DNA of 44,300 nt. It comes from an uncultured delta proteobacterium (lineage in GTDB: Bacteria; Desulfobacterota; Desulfovibrionia; Desulfovibrionales; Desulfovibrionaceae). Position numbers and translations under genes: made by a program. Position 1 is the first letter of the stretch, and every line of letters starts with the position of its first letter. The notes beneath the pieces were generated by a model. That model searched no databases. It was not told the DNA's origin and worked only from the letters and a program-made list of their open reading frames with translations. The DNA lies in contig CAILNX010000041.1 in assembly GCA_903835685.1 (NCBI GenBank), forward strand, positions 1-44,300, in the 5' to 3' direction. This document shows positions 8,304 to 16,366 of the stretch, piece after piece.

Positions 8304-9086
8304 TCAGGCCTGAAGCCCGGGCCTCGGGGCTGTTGGGGCCGCCTTTTCCGCGTTCAAAATGCAGGCAATGGCCTCGCTGGCCAACTGTCCCACCGTGGTC
8401 CGCTCGATGCCGCCATCGTGGTAGAGGTCCACGGGGTCAAGGCTGGCCTCAAGGCCGCGCAGGGGGACAAGGGCCGCCGGAGCGGCCAGGATGCCCAGGG
8501 TCCAGGCGGCCAGGCCCCGGTTGGCCCTGTCCTCCTCTTCGGCCAGGGCGGCCAGGAGGGCGGGCTCGGCCGGGAAAACCAGGTGCGGCCGGACCTGGGC
8601 CAGACGGCCAAGGCCCCAGTAGACCCCGCGCCGGAGCAGGGCGTGGTCCAGAAAATTGCCCTCGCGGTCCGGGTCGTCGATGATGTAGGAGGCCAGGATG
8701 CGGTGGTATTCCAGGGCCAGGCCCTGGTGCCGGGCCATGGCCTCGCCCATGCACTCGGGCGTGCCCCAGCCCAGGTTGCCGGACTCCTCGTTGAGCCGCC
8801 ACATGCACAGGCGCATGAGCACCCGGGCCTGCTCCATGCCCTGCGCCTGCCCGCCAGACGGCCCGGCCGCCTTTTCGACGGCATGTCCGGCCAATTGGGC
8901 CAGCACGTGGCCGAATCCGGTCACGGCCCGCCAGCGGATGAGTTCGTCCGGGTCCAGGAGCAGGGAGAACAGGGGGCCGGTCACCTGGCGCGGGGGCCAG
9001 GCGTTCAGTTCCGGCAGGCGGGCCGCAAAGTCCGACCCGCCCAGAATCTCGCGCAGCAGCGGCTTGAGCTGCCTGAGCCGACTCAT
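8304..9086 (-). CDS. HEAT-repeat-like helical protein of unknown function
   Basis: 260 residues, almost all helical, with repeated patterns such as RWRAVTGFGHVLAQLA, RRGVYWGLGRLAQ and RGLAAWTLGIL. These look like HEAT-type repeats: paired helices around a conserved Arg or Asp, ending with a stretch about an accessible SEAIACILN helix. No catalytic motif, signal peptide or membrane helix is evident, so a cytoplasmic scaffold or sensor is likely. The start at 9086 lies one base after the TPR gene's stop codon, with AGGGGG just upstream, so it is translationally coupled to it. It is the last gene of the YkgJ-to-HEAT set. The function is unknown. Confidence 0.7.
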   Translation of the reverse strand: MSRLRQLKPLLREILGGSDFAARLPELNAWPPRQVTGPLFSLLLDPDELIRWRAVTGFGHVLAQLAGHAVEKAAGPSGGQAQGMEQARVLMRLCMWRLNEESGNLGWGTPECMGEAMARHQGLALEYHRILASYIIDDPDREGNFLDHALLRRGVYWGLGRLAQVRPHLVFPAEPALLAALAEEEDRANRGLAAWTLGILAAPAALVPLRGLEASLDPVDLYHDGGIERTTVGQLASEAIACILNAEKAAPTAPRPGLQA

Positions 9087-9087
9087 G

Positions 9088-9720
9088 CTACCCCCTATGG
9101 GGCAAAAGCTCCTCGAGCACTTCCGGGGCCACCTCGTAGCCCGAGGCCACGGCCTTGTCGGCCATTTCCACGGCTGTGGCGAAGTCGCCCTTCTCCATAT
9201 AGGCCAGGGCCAGGTTGTTGTAGGCCGGGCCAAAATTCGGCTGCAATTCGACGGCCTTGCGGCAGACGGTGAGGCACTCGTCGTATTCGCCCTTCACGAA
9301 GTGGACCGAGCCCATGGTGGCCATGGCCTGCACGAAATTGGGGTCGTATTTGAGGGCCTTCTTCAGGCTCTTCATGGCCCCGTCATTGTCGCCCATCTGG
9401 GCCTGGGCAAAGCCCATGTTGCCCCAGGGCACGGCAAAGAAGGGGCGGATCTTGGAGGCCTCGATATTGAAGTTGAGGCAGCCCTGGAAATCCCCGCGCT
9501 GCATGGCGATGCCGCCCAGCTGCACCCAGGCCTCGGCGAACTTGTCCGAATGCTCCAGGGCCTGGCGCAGCCACTTCTCGGCCTCCATGAAGTCGCGCTT
9601 GCCGATATAGGCCACGCCCAGGTTGTAGGCCGTGTTGGCGCAGGTGTCGTTGGCCTGGTATTTCTTCTTTAAATCCGCGATGTAGTCGTTGATGTTGTCG
9701 AATTTCGGTTCCTGGGTCAT
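9088..9720 (-). CDS. TPR-repeat protein
   Basis: 210 residues made of about four to five tetratricopeptide repeats. The signatures AYNLGVAYIGKRDFMEAEKW, WGNMGFAQAQMGDNDGAMKS, MATMGSVHFVKGEYDECL and AYNNLALAYMEKGDFATAVE fit the 34-residue W/Y-LG-Y-A-F-A-P pattern. TPRs bind peptide segments of partner proteins. No signal peptide is seen, so it is cytoplasmic. The start at 9720 places GGGGAG eight bases upstream; the alternative ATG at 9726 leaves only two. It is coupled to the HEAT-like gene downstream and follows the 115-residue protein gene after 84 bases holding only a short GC hairpin without a T run. Partner unknown; the flanking genes are the best candidates. Confidence 0.85.
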   Translation of the reverse strand: MTQEPKFDNINDYIADLKKKYQANDTCANTAYNLGVAYIGKRDFMEAEKWLRQALEHSDKFAEAWVQLGGIAMQRGDFQGCLNFNIEASKIRPFFAVPWGNMGFAQAQMGDNDGAMKSLKKALKYDPNFVQAMATMGSVHFVKGEYDECLTVCRKAVELQPNFGPAYNNLALAYMEKGDFATAVEMADKAVASGYEVAPEVLEELLPHRG

Positions 9721-9804
9721 GTCCATGTCTCCCCGACGGTTTGCCTCCAGCCCGGCCCGGCCTTTCAGGGCCGGTTCGCAGCGGATCTGGAGGATTATTT
9801 TACA

Positions 9805-10152
9805 TTAAAAGCTCACCCCGGCCCGGGCCATGACTTCCTTGTACCAGAGGCAGAAATCGAACACCGGGCGGACCCGCTCGCTGTTGTGCACCAGGAGCAC
9901 GGCCAGCTCCTGCACGGTCTGCAGGTAGTCGGCCTGGTCGCCCTTGCCAGAGAACTTCATGAAATCGCTGACCAGTTCCTGGGCCGTGCGGCCGGTCATG
10001 TCCTTGCGGATGTCGATGGGGTCAAAGGGCTCCATGAAGGGGTCCCAATTGTCATAGCCCTGCTTTTCGATGAACTTCCTGCGCCGGGCCGGGATCTTCT
10101 CATAGATGGCCTTTTTCCAGGCCGCGACCTCCTCAGGGGTCGGGGGGCTCAT
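9805..10152 (-). CDS. Conserved small protein of unknown function, overlapping the YkgJ gene
   Basis: 115 residues starting MSPPTPEEVAAWKKAI. The start is fixed by an ATGA overlap with the stop of the YkgJ-family gene, so the two are translationally coupled. The protein is mostly helical and charged, with no Cys pair, signal peptide or membrane segment; only a single Cys lies near the C-terminus in FDFCLWYKE. I do not recognise a family. Tight coupling suggests that it works with the cysteine-cluster protein, perhaps as an adaptor for metal-cluster handling (inference). Confidence 0.75.
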   Translation of the reverse strand: MSPPTPEEVAAWKKAIYEKIPARRRKFIEKQGYDNWDPFMEPFDPIDIRKDMTGRTAQELVSDFMKFSGKGDQADYLQTVQELAVLLVHNSERVRPVFDFCLWYKEVMARAGVSF

Positions 10153-11000
10153 TTTCCACTCCGGGGCTTTTTGGGCTTGTCGGCTTTTTTGGGCTTTTTT
10201 GGCTTGGGCTCGACCGCCTGGCCCGCAGCCTGTCCCAGAGTGATGCTGACGGGATCGCATCCGCCACAGGAGGTCGCGTCCTTGGCGCACCCGGCGCAGG
10301 CCTCGGCCGGGGCCGCAGGCGCGGGCGCAGGCCGGACGGGCTTGGTCCCTTCCGGATCGATGCCCAGGAATTTCTCGTCGAAATCGGTCATCAGGGCCAT
10401 GGACGGCGGGAGCAGCAGATCCCACATCTCCGGATGCCGGGTGGGGAGGCTCTCCACCAATTCCCGGCTCAAGGCCGCGAGCCGGTCCTGGAGCCGGTCC
10501 ATGTGCACCGTGGGATAGGGCTTGCCCGGCTTAAAGCCGGACTTGCCGCAGGTCCGGGCCTGGCCCCCGATGGCCACGGGCAGCCCGTAGAGCCGGCAGG
10601 TCAGGGGCCGGTGCTCGTAGAGGTCGCAGAGGTCCTCGCTGTTGAGCAAGGGGCAGCGCAGGCGCTCCTTGGCCACGTCCTCGAGGATTTGGGCGGCCGG
10701 GACCCCGTCCTGGCTGGCCTTGAACACCACCCTTTTCAGCCGGTGCACGGCCCGGTCGGCCACGTCGGCCCGCTCCAGGACGGCGTTGCGCGCCGCGCCG
10801 TCATAGAGGCGATTGAAATGGTGGTTCAGATACAGGGCCTCGATGAGGGAGAGGTCGAACAGGGCGTAGCAGCAGTCGCTGCAACCCCGGCCGCAACGCA
10901 CTTCCTGGGCATGGGCCTGGCTGACCTTGGCGAAAAGCTGCTCGACCTCGGCCGCCAGCTTCTCGTACTTGACGAAAAATTCAGTAAAATCAAGGGACAT
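10149..11000 (-). CDS. YkgJ-family cysteine-cluster protein with extra C-terminal CxxC pair
   Basis: 283 residues. The YkgJ (zinc/iron-chelating) domain shows Cys36, Cys40, Cys43-Cys44 in CGRGCSDCC and later Cys116, Cys125, Cys135 and Cys151 around CDLYEHRPLTCRLYGLP. Family members are thought to bind a metal or Fe-S cluster, and the reaction is unproven. Beyond it a Pro/Ala linker leads to a second Cys module, C235-x2-C238-x6-C245-x2-C248, and a Lys/Pro-rich tail. That added module is not part of the usual YkgJ length. GGGAG seven bases upstream supports the start at 11000, since the open frame continues to 11420 without an RBS. It heads the set that includes the 115-residue, TPR and HEAT-like proteins, downstream of the ferredoxin. 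Confidence 0.82.
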   Translation of the reverse strand: MSLDFTEFFVKYEKLAAEVEQLFAKVSQAHAQEVRCGRGCSDCCYALFDLSLIEALYLNHHFNRLYDGAARNAVLERADVADRAVHRLKRVVFKASQDGVPAAQILEDVAKERLRCPLLNSEDLCDLYEHRPLTCRLYGLPVAIGGQARTCGKSGFKPGKPYPTVHMDRLQDRLAALSRELVESLPTRHPEMWDLLLPPSMALMTDFDEKFLGIDPEGTKPVRPAPAPAAPAEACAGCAKDATSCGGCDPVSITLGQAAGQAVEPKPKKPKKADKPKKPRSGK

Positions 11001-11121
11001 GAAAAGACTCCCGGGGTGACCGGACCCGGTTCCAAGACAGGACCGCAGGCAAGCGGCTGCAAAGCCGCCGGGTCCACGCCCAATGATCGCCGGGTCCGGG
11101 GGGTGGCGCAAAGAAAATGCG

Positions 11122-11152
11122 ACGGGAGCGGCGGCCGAGCCGTCGCTCCCGT
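11122..11152 (-). terminator. Terminator-like hairpin after the ferredoxin gene
   Basis: ACGGGAGCG at 11122-11130 is the mirror of CGCTCCCGT at 11144-11152 (9-bp stem). On the minus strand it is followed by CGCATTTTCTTT, so a T-rich run begins three bases after the stem. It lies 36 bases after the ferredoxin stop and before the YkgJ start. Confidence 0.5.
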
Positions 11153-11187
11153 TGCTCAATCGCTGAAATTGCGTTGGGCCGTAAGGA

Positions 11188-11376
11188 TTATTCTTCCTCG
11201 ATGGTGATGGCGTCCTGCTCGCAAACCTCGACGCAGGATTCGCAGCCCAGGCACTCTTCCATGTTGACCGGCTCGGCCTTCCCGTCCTGGAGTTCGTACA
11301 CTTCGACCGGGCAAACGTCCACGCACTCGCCGTCGCCGATGCACTTTTCCTTGATGACCGTGACTTTGTAACCCAT
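11188..11376 (-). CDS. Two-cluster ferredoxin with Asp in place of one cluster I cysteine
   Basis: 62 residues. The first motif is C12-x2-D15-x2-C18-x3-C22-P, in which Asp15 stands where the second Cys is usual. This is the signature of [3Fe-4S]/[4Fe-4S] interconverting ferredoxins, such as Desulfovibrio africanus ferredoxin III. The second motif C42-x2-C45-x2-C48-x3-C52 is complete, though Glu replaces the usual Pro after it. It should carry one labile 3Fe/4Fe and one stable 4Fe cluster and act as a low-potential electron carrier in the cytoplasm. GGAGG five bases upstream fixes the ATG at 11376; an in-frame ATG ten codons earlier lacks an RBS. A good promoter lies about 190 bases upstream. 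Confidence 0.93.
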   Translation of the reverse strand: MGYKVTVIKEKCIGDGECVDVCPVEVYELQDGKAEPVNMEECLGCESCVEVCEQDAITIEEE

Positions 11377-11563
11377 GGTTTCCTCCAAATATGTTGCTGC
11401 ATCCACGGCCGAAGCCGCATTTTACATCCGCTCCGCCCGCCGGTTCCGGGCCGACCCGTCTCCTGTCACGAAGGCGCGGCTGCAAACCGCCTCCTACCAT
11501 CCAGTCGGTGCGAAGACAAGGGCCGGAAACTCCGGTCGAGCCTTGCCCGCACACCACGCGTCG

Positions 11564-11592
11564 CTGATAGCCACAAGCGCCCTGCCTGTCAA
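11564..11592 (-). promoter_or_regulatory. Sigma-70-like promoter of the ferredoxin gene
   Basis: On the minus strand, perfect TTGACA (11587-11592), a 17-base spacer and TATCAG (11564-11569). It implies a leader of about 180 bases before the ferredoxin ATG, longer than usual. The remainder of the 395-base gap 11377-11771 shows nothing else I can name. Confidence 0.6.
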
Positions 11593-11771
11593 GACACTGC
11601 CTACCCCTGCCTGCCTTTCGCCCCTGGCGGCCTTTCGCCTCTGCGTGGACCCGCCGGTTCCCCGGCCCGCCTTGACTTGGGCGACGAGCTATGGAAAGGT
11701 CCGCAAGTGAAAATCCCTGCCGGGGCGGGCACAAGCGCTTCGCCCCTACCCTTTCACCCGAGAGGAGCGAC

Positions 11772-13145
11772 ATGCGCACGGCCTGGACCATCCTGACCCT
11801 GACCCTCGTGACCATGCTCCTGGCCGCCAGTCCGGCCAGGGCTCTGGACGAAAAATCCAACCCCCTGCGCCGCCTTTTCGAATTTGGCATGGAGCGGCCA
11901 GCAGACACCATCGAGGAAAAGGACAACGCCTACAAGCTGGCCATCCCCAAGAAATACCACGAGGAACTGACCGGAAGCGGACCGGTGACCTCGGCCCGGG
12001 AACTGAAAATCAGCCTCAAATTCCAGAACATCAACACCAACTATACGTACATCCTCTTCAACAGCCAGGGGCAAAAGGCCATTGACCCGACCGTGGTCAA
12101 GAACGCCGAGGCCATCGGCGGCGTGACCCCGGCCCGCTCCTTCTCCTTTGTCAAACCCGCGGGCGTCCTGAACATCGTCCTGCCCCTGGACAAGGAAACC
12201 GCGCCCTCGGGCCAGCTCGAGCTGACCATCAAGACCATCAACAGCATGGGCAAGACCAGCGACCCGGACGACGCCCCGGTGAAGCGCCTGCGCGTGGACC
12301 TGGAGGCGGCCAAGATCGAATACGAGGTCTCCTCGGCCCTGACCGGCGCGCGCAGCAGCGTGGTCATCCGCCCCCTGGACTACAAGCCGGACTGGAAGCT
12401 CGTGCGCATCGGGGCCGAGGACAAGATCCTGGACCGCCTGACTCTGTCCCGGGACTCCAAGGGCAAGGACCTGCGCTTTGATTTCGACTCCACAGGCGGC
12501 CGCAACCGCAATTTCCGCTTCTGCCTGGCCCCCCAGTTCGGGTACGCCTATGCCGAGCCCAAGGTCCTCTTGGACGACGTGATCTGCGACGAAGTGGCCT
12601 ACCAGGGCACAATCCCCGTGAAGGAAGGCCTGGCCGCAGAGCTGTTCAAGACCCAGGCGGCGGACCGCAAGCCCGAGGCCAAGCCCGCCGAGGCCGAGAC
12701 CCCGGCCGCGACAGAAGAAAAAGCCGCGCCCGAGGCCAAGCCCGAGCCCAAGGCCGAAGCCAAGCCCGAGCCCAAAACCGGAGAGAAACCCAAAATGGAC
12801 TTAGGCCTGCTCAAGCAGGGCAAGTTCGTGCGCATCAGCCTGCGTTCGGACGCGGACCCGGGCCAGGACACGGTCTATCTCGACGACCGGGATGTCGGGG
12901 CCACGCCCACGGCGGACCAGGCCATCTTCGTGGCCAAGGACATCCCGCTCAAGCTGGCCTTCACCCGGGCCGGCCAGCGCCGCTGGAAGAGCTACCTGCT
13001 CACCTTTGCCGAGGGCAAGCTCAAGGTCTGCCACGAGCAGAAGTGCGAGGAATACCCCATGAACTTCCTGGAGAAAGGGGTCCTGTGGCTGTACGTGAAG
13101 GAAGACCGGAAGATGGATTTCAAGTTTTTGAAGAATACGGATTAG
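11772..13145 (+). CDS. Secreted or periplasmic protein of unknown function with Ala/Lys/Pro/Glu linker
   Basis: 457 residues. A signal peptide (1-25) ends SPARA. A long N-terminal region (about 30-295) reads as mixed beta structure with no named domain. A low-complexity linker of AKPE-type repeats (about 300-345) separates it from a C-terminal beta domain (about 350-457) with two Cys in VCHEQKCEEY that could form a disulfide. The linker is typical of envelope proteins that span a distance. The start at 11772 has GAGGAG upstream; the open frame begins earlier, at 11691, but the signal peptide fits only here. It is monocistronic and ends at a strong terminator shared with the converging aminotransferase gene. 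Confidence 0.72.
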   Translation: MRTAWTILTLTLVTMLLAASPARALDEKSNPLRRLFEFGMERPADTIEEKDNAYKLAIPKKYHEELTGSGPVTSARELKISLKFQNINTNYTYILFNSQGQKAIDPTVVKNAEAIGGVTPARSFSFVKPAGVLNIVLPLDKETAPSGQLELTIKTINSMGKTSDPDDAPVKRLRVDLEAAKIEYEVSSALTGARSSVVIRPLDYKPDWKLVRIGAEDKILDRLTLSRDSKGKDLRFDFDSTGGRNRNFRFCLAPQFGYAYAEPKVLLDDVICDEVAYQGTIPVKEGLAAELFKTQAADRKPEAKPAEAETPAATEEKAAPEAKPEPKAEAKPEPKTGEKPKMDLGLLKQGKFVRISLRSDADPGQDTVYLDDRDVGATPTADQAIFVAKDIPLKLAFTRAGQRRWKSYLLTFAEGKLKVCHEQKCEEYPMNFLEKGVLWLYVKEDRKMDFKFLKNTD

Positions 13146-13199
13146 GTCGCGTCCGGTTTCTGGTCTCACCCAGAACTGGCCGGGCCATACCCCAAATGA

Positions 13200-13223
13200 A
13201 AAGGCCTCCTTGCGGAGGCCTTT
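13200..13223. terminator. Bidirectional terminator between converging genes
   Basis: AAAGGCCTCC (13200-13209) and GGAGGCCTTT (13214-13223) form a perfect 10-bp stem with a four-base loop, followed by CTTATTT on the plus strand and ATTT on the minus strand. It sits between the secreted protein gene (plus) and the aminotransferase gene (minus). Confidence 0.8.
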
Positions 13224-13241
13224 CTTATTTCCAGCTAGGTC

Positions 13242-14180
13242 CTAAAACCCCACCCCGTTCGCCAACGCATCCTTGAGCAACAGCTCCCGAATCCGCCGGG
13301 CCATCGGGCCGGGCCGGGCGTCGTGGATGGGCTTTGAGTTGTAACGCACCACCCCGATGGCGTCCATGGTGGTGCCGATGATGATGATCTCCCTGGCCTG
13401 GTAAATCTCCGCCTCGGTGATGCCCCGAAAGATCACGTCCGCCTCGCCCTTGATCAGGTCCACGGCGCGCATGAGGGTGGTGCCGGTCAGGGCGTTGGTC
13501 AGTTCCGGGATGACCAGATTGCCCTTGTGGTCCACCATGACCACGTTCTCGGTGCTGCCCTCGGCCAAAAACTCGTGCTCGTCAAAGCACAGGGGATAGT
13601 CGAAGCCCTTTTCCACGGCCTCGCGCTTCATGAGCATGTTGGGCAGATAATTGGTGGTCTTGACCTTGGCCAGATAGGACTGCTTGGCCGGGATGGAGGT
13701 CTTAAAGGCCGTGACCCCCTTGTCGAACACGGCCTCGGGCTTGGGCGTGAACCCGTAGGCGATGAGGTACAGGCTGGACACCGGGCACTCGGCCGGATCG
13801 ATGCCGAACCCGCCCGGGCCTCGGCCCAGGAGGATGCGCACCATGCCGTTGTCCACGTCAGCCACCCGGCACAGCTCCAGCACCAACTCGCGCAAATCGG
13901 CCCAGGAACAGGGCGGGGTCAGGTGGATGGCCTCACCCGAGCGCTCCATGCGCCGGATGTGCGGGTCGAGCTGGTAAATCTTGCGGCCCACGTATTTCAT
14001 GGTCTCGAACACCCCGTCGCCCCGGTGCACCAGATGGTCGTCCAGGGGCAGGAGCATGACCCGGCCGTCCTGGCAGAACGCGCCCAGGCGGTGGTCGTAG
14101 AAGGCCAGGACCTTGGACTCCCCGGCCCGGGGGGTCTCGGCCAGAGCCCGCAGGTATTCCTCGCGGCTGTGAATTTTCAT
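13242..14180 (-). CDS. Class IV (fold-type IV) PLP aminotransferase, IlvE-like
   Basis: 312 residues, within the size range for branched-chain amino acid aminotransferases (IlvE), D-amino acid aminotransferases and aminodeoxychorismate lyases. HRGDGVFET (52-60) is the family N-terminal signature. Lys174 in KVKTTNYLPN is the PLP Schiff-base lysine, and EGSTENVV and LTGTT are cofactor-phosphate loops. The exact substrate cannot be fixed from sequence; a branched-chain or D-amino acid role is likeliest. It is twelve bases downstream of asd in the same operon and ends at the shared terminator. The N-terminal 25 residues look like an extension relative to typical IlvE. Confidence 0.88.
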   Translation of the reverse strand: MKIHSREEYLRALAETPRAGESKVLAFYDHRLGAFCQDGRVMLLPLDDHLVHRGDGVFETMKYVGRKIYQLDPHIRRMERSGEAIHLTPPCSWADLRELVLELCRVADVDNGMVRILLGRGPGGFGIDPAECPVSSLYLIAYGFTPKPEAVFDKGVTAFKTSIPAKQSYLAKVKTTNYLPNMLMKREAVEKGFDYPLCFDEHEFLAEGSTENVVMVDHKGNLVIPELTNALTGTTLMRAVDLIKGEADVIFRGITEAEIYQAREIIIIGTTMDAIGVVRYNSKPIHDARPGPMARRIRELLLKDALANGVGF

Positions 14181-14192
14181 GGGTTTCAGGAC

Positions 14193-15221
14193 CTATTTCG
14201 GCACGCGCAGGATGTTGCGCTTGAGCAGGACCTCGGCGATCTGCACGGCGTTCAAGGCCGCGCCCTTGCGGATGTTGTCCGCCACCACCCACAGGTTCAG
14301 GCCGTGGGCGATGGTCTCGTCCCGGCGGATGCGGCCCACGAACACGTCGTCCTGGCCTGCGGCGTCAATGGCCATGGGGTAGGCCTTCTTTTCCGGGAAA
14401 TCCACCACCGTGACCCCGGGCGCCCGGGACAGGAGCATGCGGGCCTCGTCCGGGGAGAGGTCCTGCTCGAACTCCACGTTCAGGGACTCGCTGTGGCCGT
14501 AGAACACCGGCACGCGCACCGTGGTGGCCGTGACCTGGATGGAGTCGTCGCCCATGATCTTCTTGGTCTCCAGGACCATCTTCATCTCTTCCTTGGTGTA
14601 CCCGTTCTCCAGGAACACGTCGATCTGGGGCAGGCAGTTGAAGGCGATCTGGTGCGGGTAAACCTTGGGCTCCACTTCCAGGCCGTTGAAGAGCTGGGAG
14701 ACCTGGGCCTCCAGTTCGGCAATGGCCTTCTGGCCCGTGCCGGACACGGCCTGGTAGGTGGACACCACCACCCGCTTGATGGTGGCTTCGTCGTGCAGGG
14801 GCTTTAAGGCCACTACCATCTGGATGGTCGAGCAGTTAGGGTTGGCGATGATGCCCTTGTGCCAGGACAGATCGTCGGGATTGACCTCGGGCACCACCAG
14901 GGGGGTGCCCGGGTCCATGCGCCAGGCGCTGGAGTTGTCCACCACCACGCACCCGGCCTTGGCCGCCAGGGGGGCGAATTTCTCCGAGGTGGCCCCACCG
15001 GCCGAAAACAGGGCCAGGTCGAACCCGATGAAGGAATCCTCTTTCAGCTCCCGGACGGTCAACTCGCCGCCCATGAAAGGCAGTTTGACCCCGGCGCTCT
15101 TGGCCGAGGCAAAGGCGACCACCTCGGAGGCGGGAAAATTGCGCTCTTCCAGCGTCTTGAGCATTTCGCGGCCCACCGCGCCCGTGGCCCCAACCACTGC
15201 AACCCTCGGATTCTTGGACAT
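14193..15221 (-). CDS. asd: Aspartate-semialdehyde dehydrogenase
   Basis: 342 residues. Converts aspartyl phosphate to aspartate semialdehyde with NADPH, the branch point to lysine, threonine and methionine. The N-terminal GATGAVG nucleotide loop (11-17), active-site Cys130 in ANPNCSTIQ and SGTGQKA (substrate-binding region) are all present, and length is normal. The start at 15221 has AGGAGG five bases upstream; the ATG five codons earlier (15236) would overlap that RBS. It lies between metF and the aminotransferase gene, giving an amino-acid biosynthesis operon. Confidence high. Confidence 0.97.
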   Translation of the reverse strand: MSKNPRVAVVGATGAVGREMLKTLEERNFPASEVVAFASAKSAGVKLPFMGGELTVRELKEDSFIGFDLALFSAGGATSEKFAPLAAKAGCVVVDNSSAWRMDPGTPLVVPEVNPDDLSWHKGIIANPNCSTIQMVVALKPLHDEATIKRVVVSTYQAVSGTGQKAIAELEAQVSQLFNGLEVEPKVYPHQIAFNCLPQIDVFLENGYTKEEMKMVLETKKIMGDDSIQVTATTVRVPVFYGHSESLNVEFEQDLSPDEARMLLSRAPGVTVVDFPEKKAYPMAIDAAGQDDVFVGRIRRDETIAHGLNLWVVADNIRKGAALNAVQIAEVLLKRNILRVPK

Positions 15222-15291
15222 ATATTCCTCCTGCATGATTCAAAGCCCGGGAACAGCCCTTGGCCTTCCCGCGCCCTGTTGTCGTCGCGCC

Positions 15292-16167
15292 CTAGGCCAG
15301 ACCCAGGCTCTCCCCGATCTCCAGGCAGGGCTCGGCCCGGTTCAGGGTGTACAGATGCACGCCCGGCGCGCCCTTTTCCAGAAGCTCCCGGGCCTGGTTC
15401 TTGGCAAAGTCCAGGCCCACCCGGTACACGGCCTCGTCCCCGCCCTGGTCAAAGGCCTTTTCCAGGGCGGCCAGAAACTTACCCGGGATGCTGGCCCCGC
15501 ACAGGGACAGGATGAACTTGGCCGATTTGAGGCTCAAGATGGGCAGAACGCCCGGCAGCACCGGCTTGTCCACGCCCATGGCCCGCAGCCGCTCCACGAA
15601 ATCCACGTAGAGCCGGTTGTCGAAAAAGAGCTGGGTGATGGCGAAGTCCCCGCCGCTTTCCAGCTTGTGCTTGGCCCAGCGCAGCTCGTCGGCAATGCTT
15701 GGGGCCTCCACATGGGGCTCGGGATAGGCCGTGACCGCCACGCCCATGTCCGGGTGGTGCTTGCGGATGAGCGAGGCCAGGTCCGAGGCGTGCCGGAAGG
15801 GCTGGTTCTCGAAGGTGAAACCGGGCTGATCCTTGGGCGCGTCCCCGCGCAGGGCCAGGACATTGTGGATGCCCGAGGCCCGCAGGCGCTCCAGAAAATC
15901 CAGGATCACGGCCTCGGTGGCCCCCACGCAGGTCAGGTGGGCCATGGGCTCGAGACCCAAGTCCTGCTTGAGCCGGGCCACGATGTCCAGGGTGTTGCCC
16001 TGGGTCCCGCCTCCGGCCCCGTAGGTCACGGACACGAAAAGAGGGTCCAGGGCCGCCAGCTTTTCAGCGGTGGAGAAAAATTTGGGCCAGGCCTCTTTTT
16101 CCTTGGGCGGAAAAAACTCCAGGGACAGGAAGGGGGATCTTCGCCCCATCAGGTCGATGATGCGCAC
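15292..16167 (-). CDS. metF: 5,10-methylenetetrahydrofolate reductase
   Basis: 291 residues starting at GTG. Reduces methylenetetrahydrofolate to methyltetrahydrofolate with an FAD cofactor, for methionine synthesis and C1 metabolism. SLEFFPPK holds the catalytic Glu, VTYGAGG and LTCVG are FAD-binding segments, and LALRGDAP is a family hallmark. The GTG at 16167 gives the normal length and has GAGG upstream; the open frame runs on to 16260 but the extra residues are not family-like. The paralogous zinc-finger partner MetV is not adjacent. Operon: metF, asd, aminotransferase, all on the minus strand. Confidence 0.95.
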   Translation of the reverse strand: MRIIDLMGRRSPFLSLEFFPPKEKEAWPKFFSTAEKLAALDPLFVSVTYGAGGGTQGNTLDIVARLKQDLGLEPMAHLTCVGATEAVILDFLERLRASGIHNVLALRGDAPKDQPGFTFENQPFRHASDLASLIRKHHPDMGVAVTAYPEPHVEAPSIADELRWAKHKLESGGDFAITQLFFDNRLYVDFVERLRAMGVDKPVLPGVLPILSLKSAKFILSLCGASIPGKFLAALEKAFDQGGDEAVYRVGLDFAKNQARELLEKGAPGVHLYTLNRAEPCLEIGESLGLA

Positions 16168-16231
16168 GTTTCGCCTCTGGCTTCCGGGATGTGGGATCGA
16201 AGCGGGCCGCAAAAATGGCCCGGCTTGGGCT

Positions 16232-16260
16232 GGCATGGCCCTTTTCCGGCCGGAAGTCAA
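16232..16260 (-). promoter_or_regulatory. Possible promoter of the metF operon
   Basis: On the minus strand TTGACT (16255-16260), 17 bases, then CATGCC (16232-16237), a weak -10. It is about 65 bases before the GTG start. No SAM riboswitch or S-box-like leader is seen in the 199-base gap to the divergent gene. Confidence 0.3.
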
Positions 16261-16366
16261 ACCCTTTCAACCCGGCCGTGGCTTGCGCGCCAAGGGGAAA
16301 CCGGATATCCGCTCAGGCGTCGGCCCGGTTCGATCCTTCTTCACGCCCAACCCCGGAGCCCCGGAT

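Noticed and set aside
11691-11771. Upstream start for the secreted protein
   Set aside because: It would bury the signal peptide 27 residues inside the protein.
16168-16366. SAM riboswitch upstream of metF
   Set aside because: No recognisable S-box or SAH-type helix pattern in the 199-base gap.
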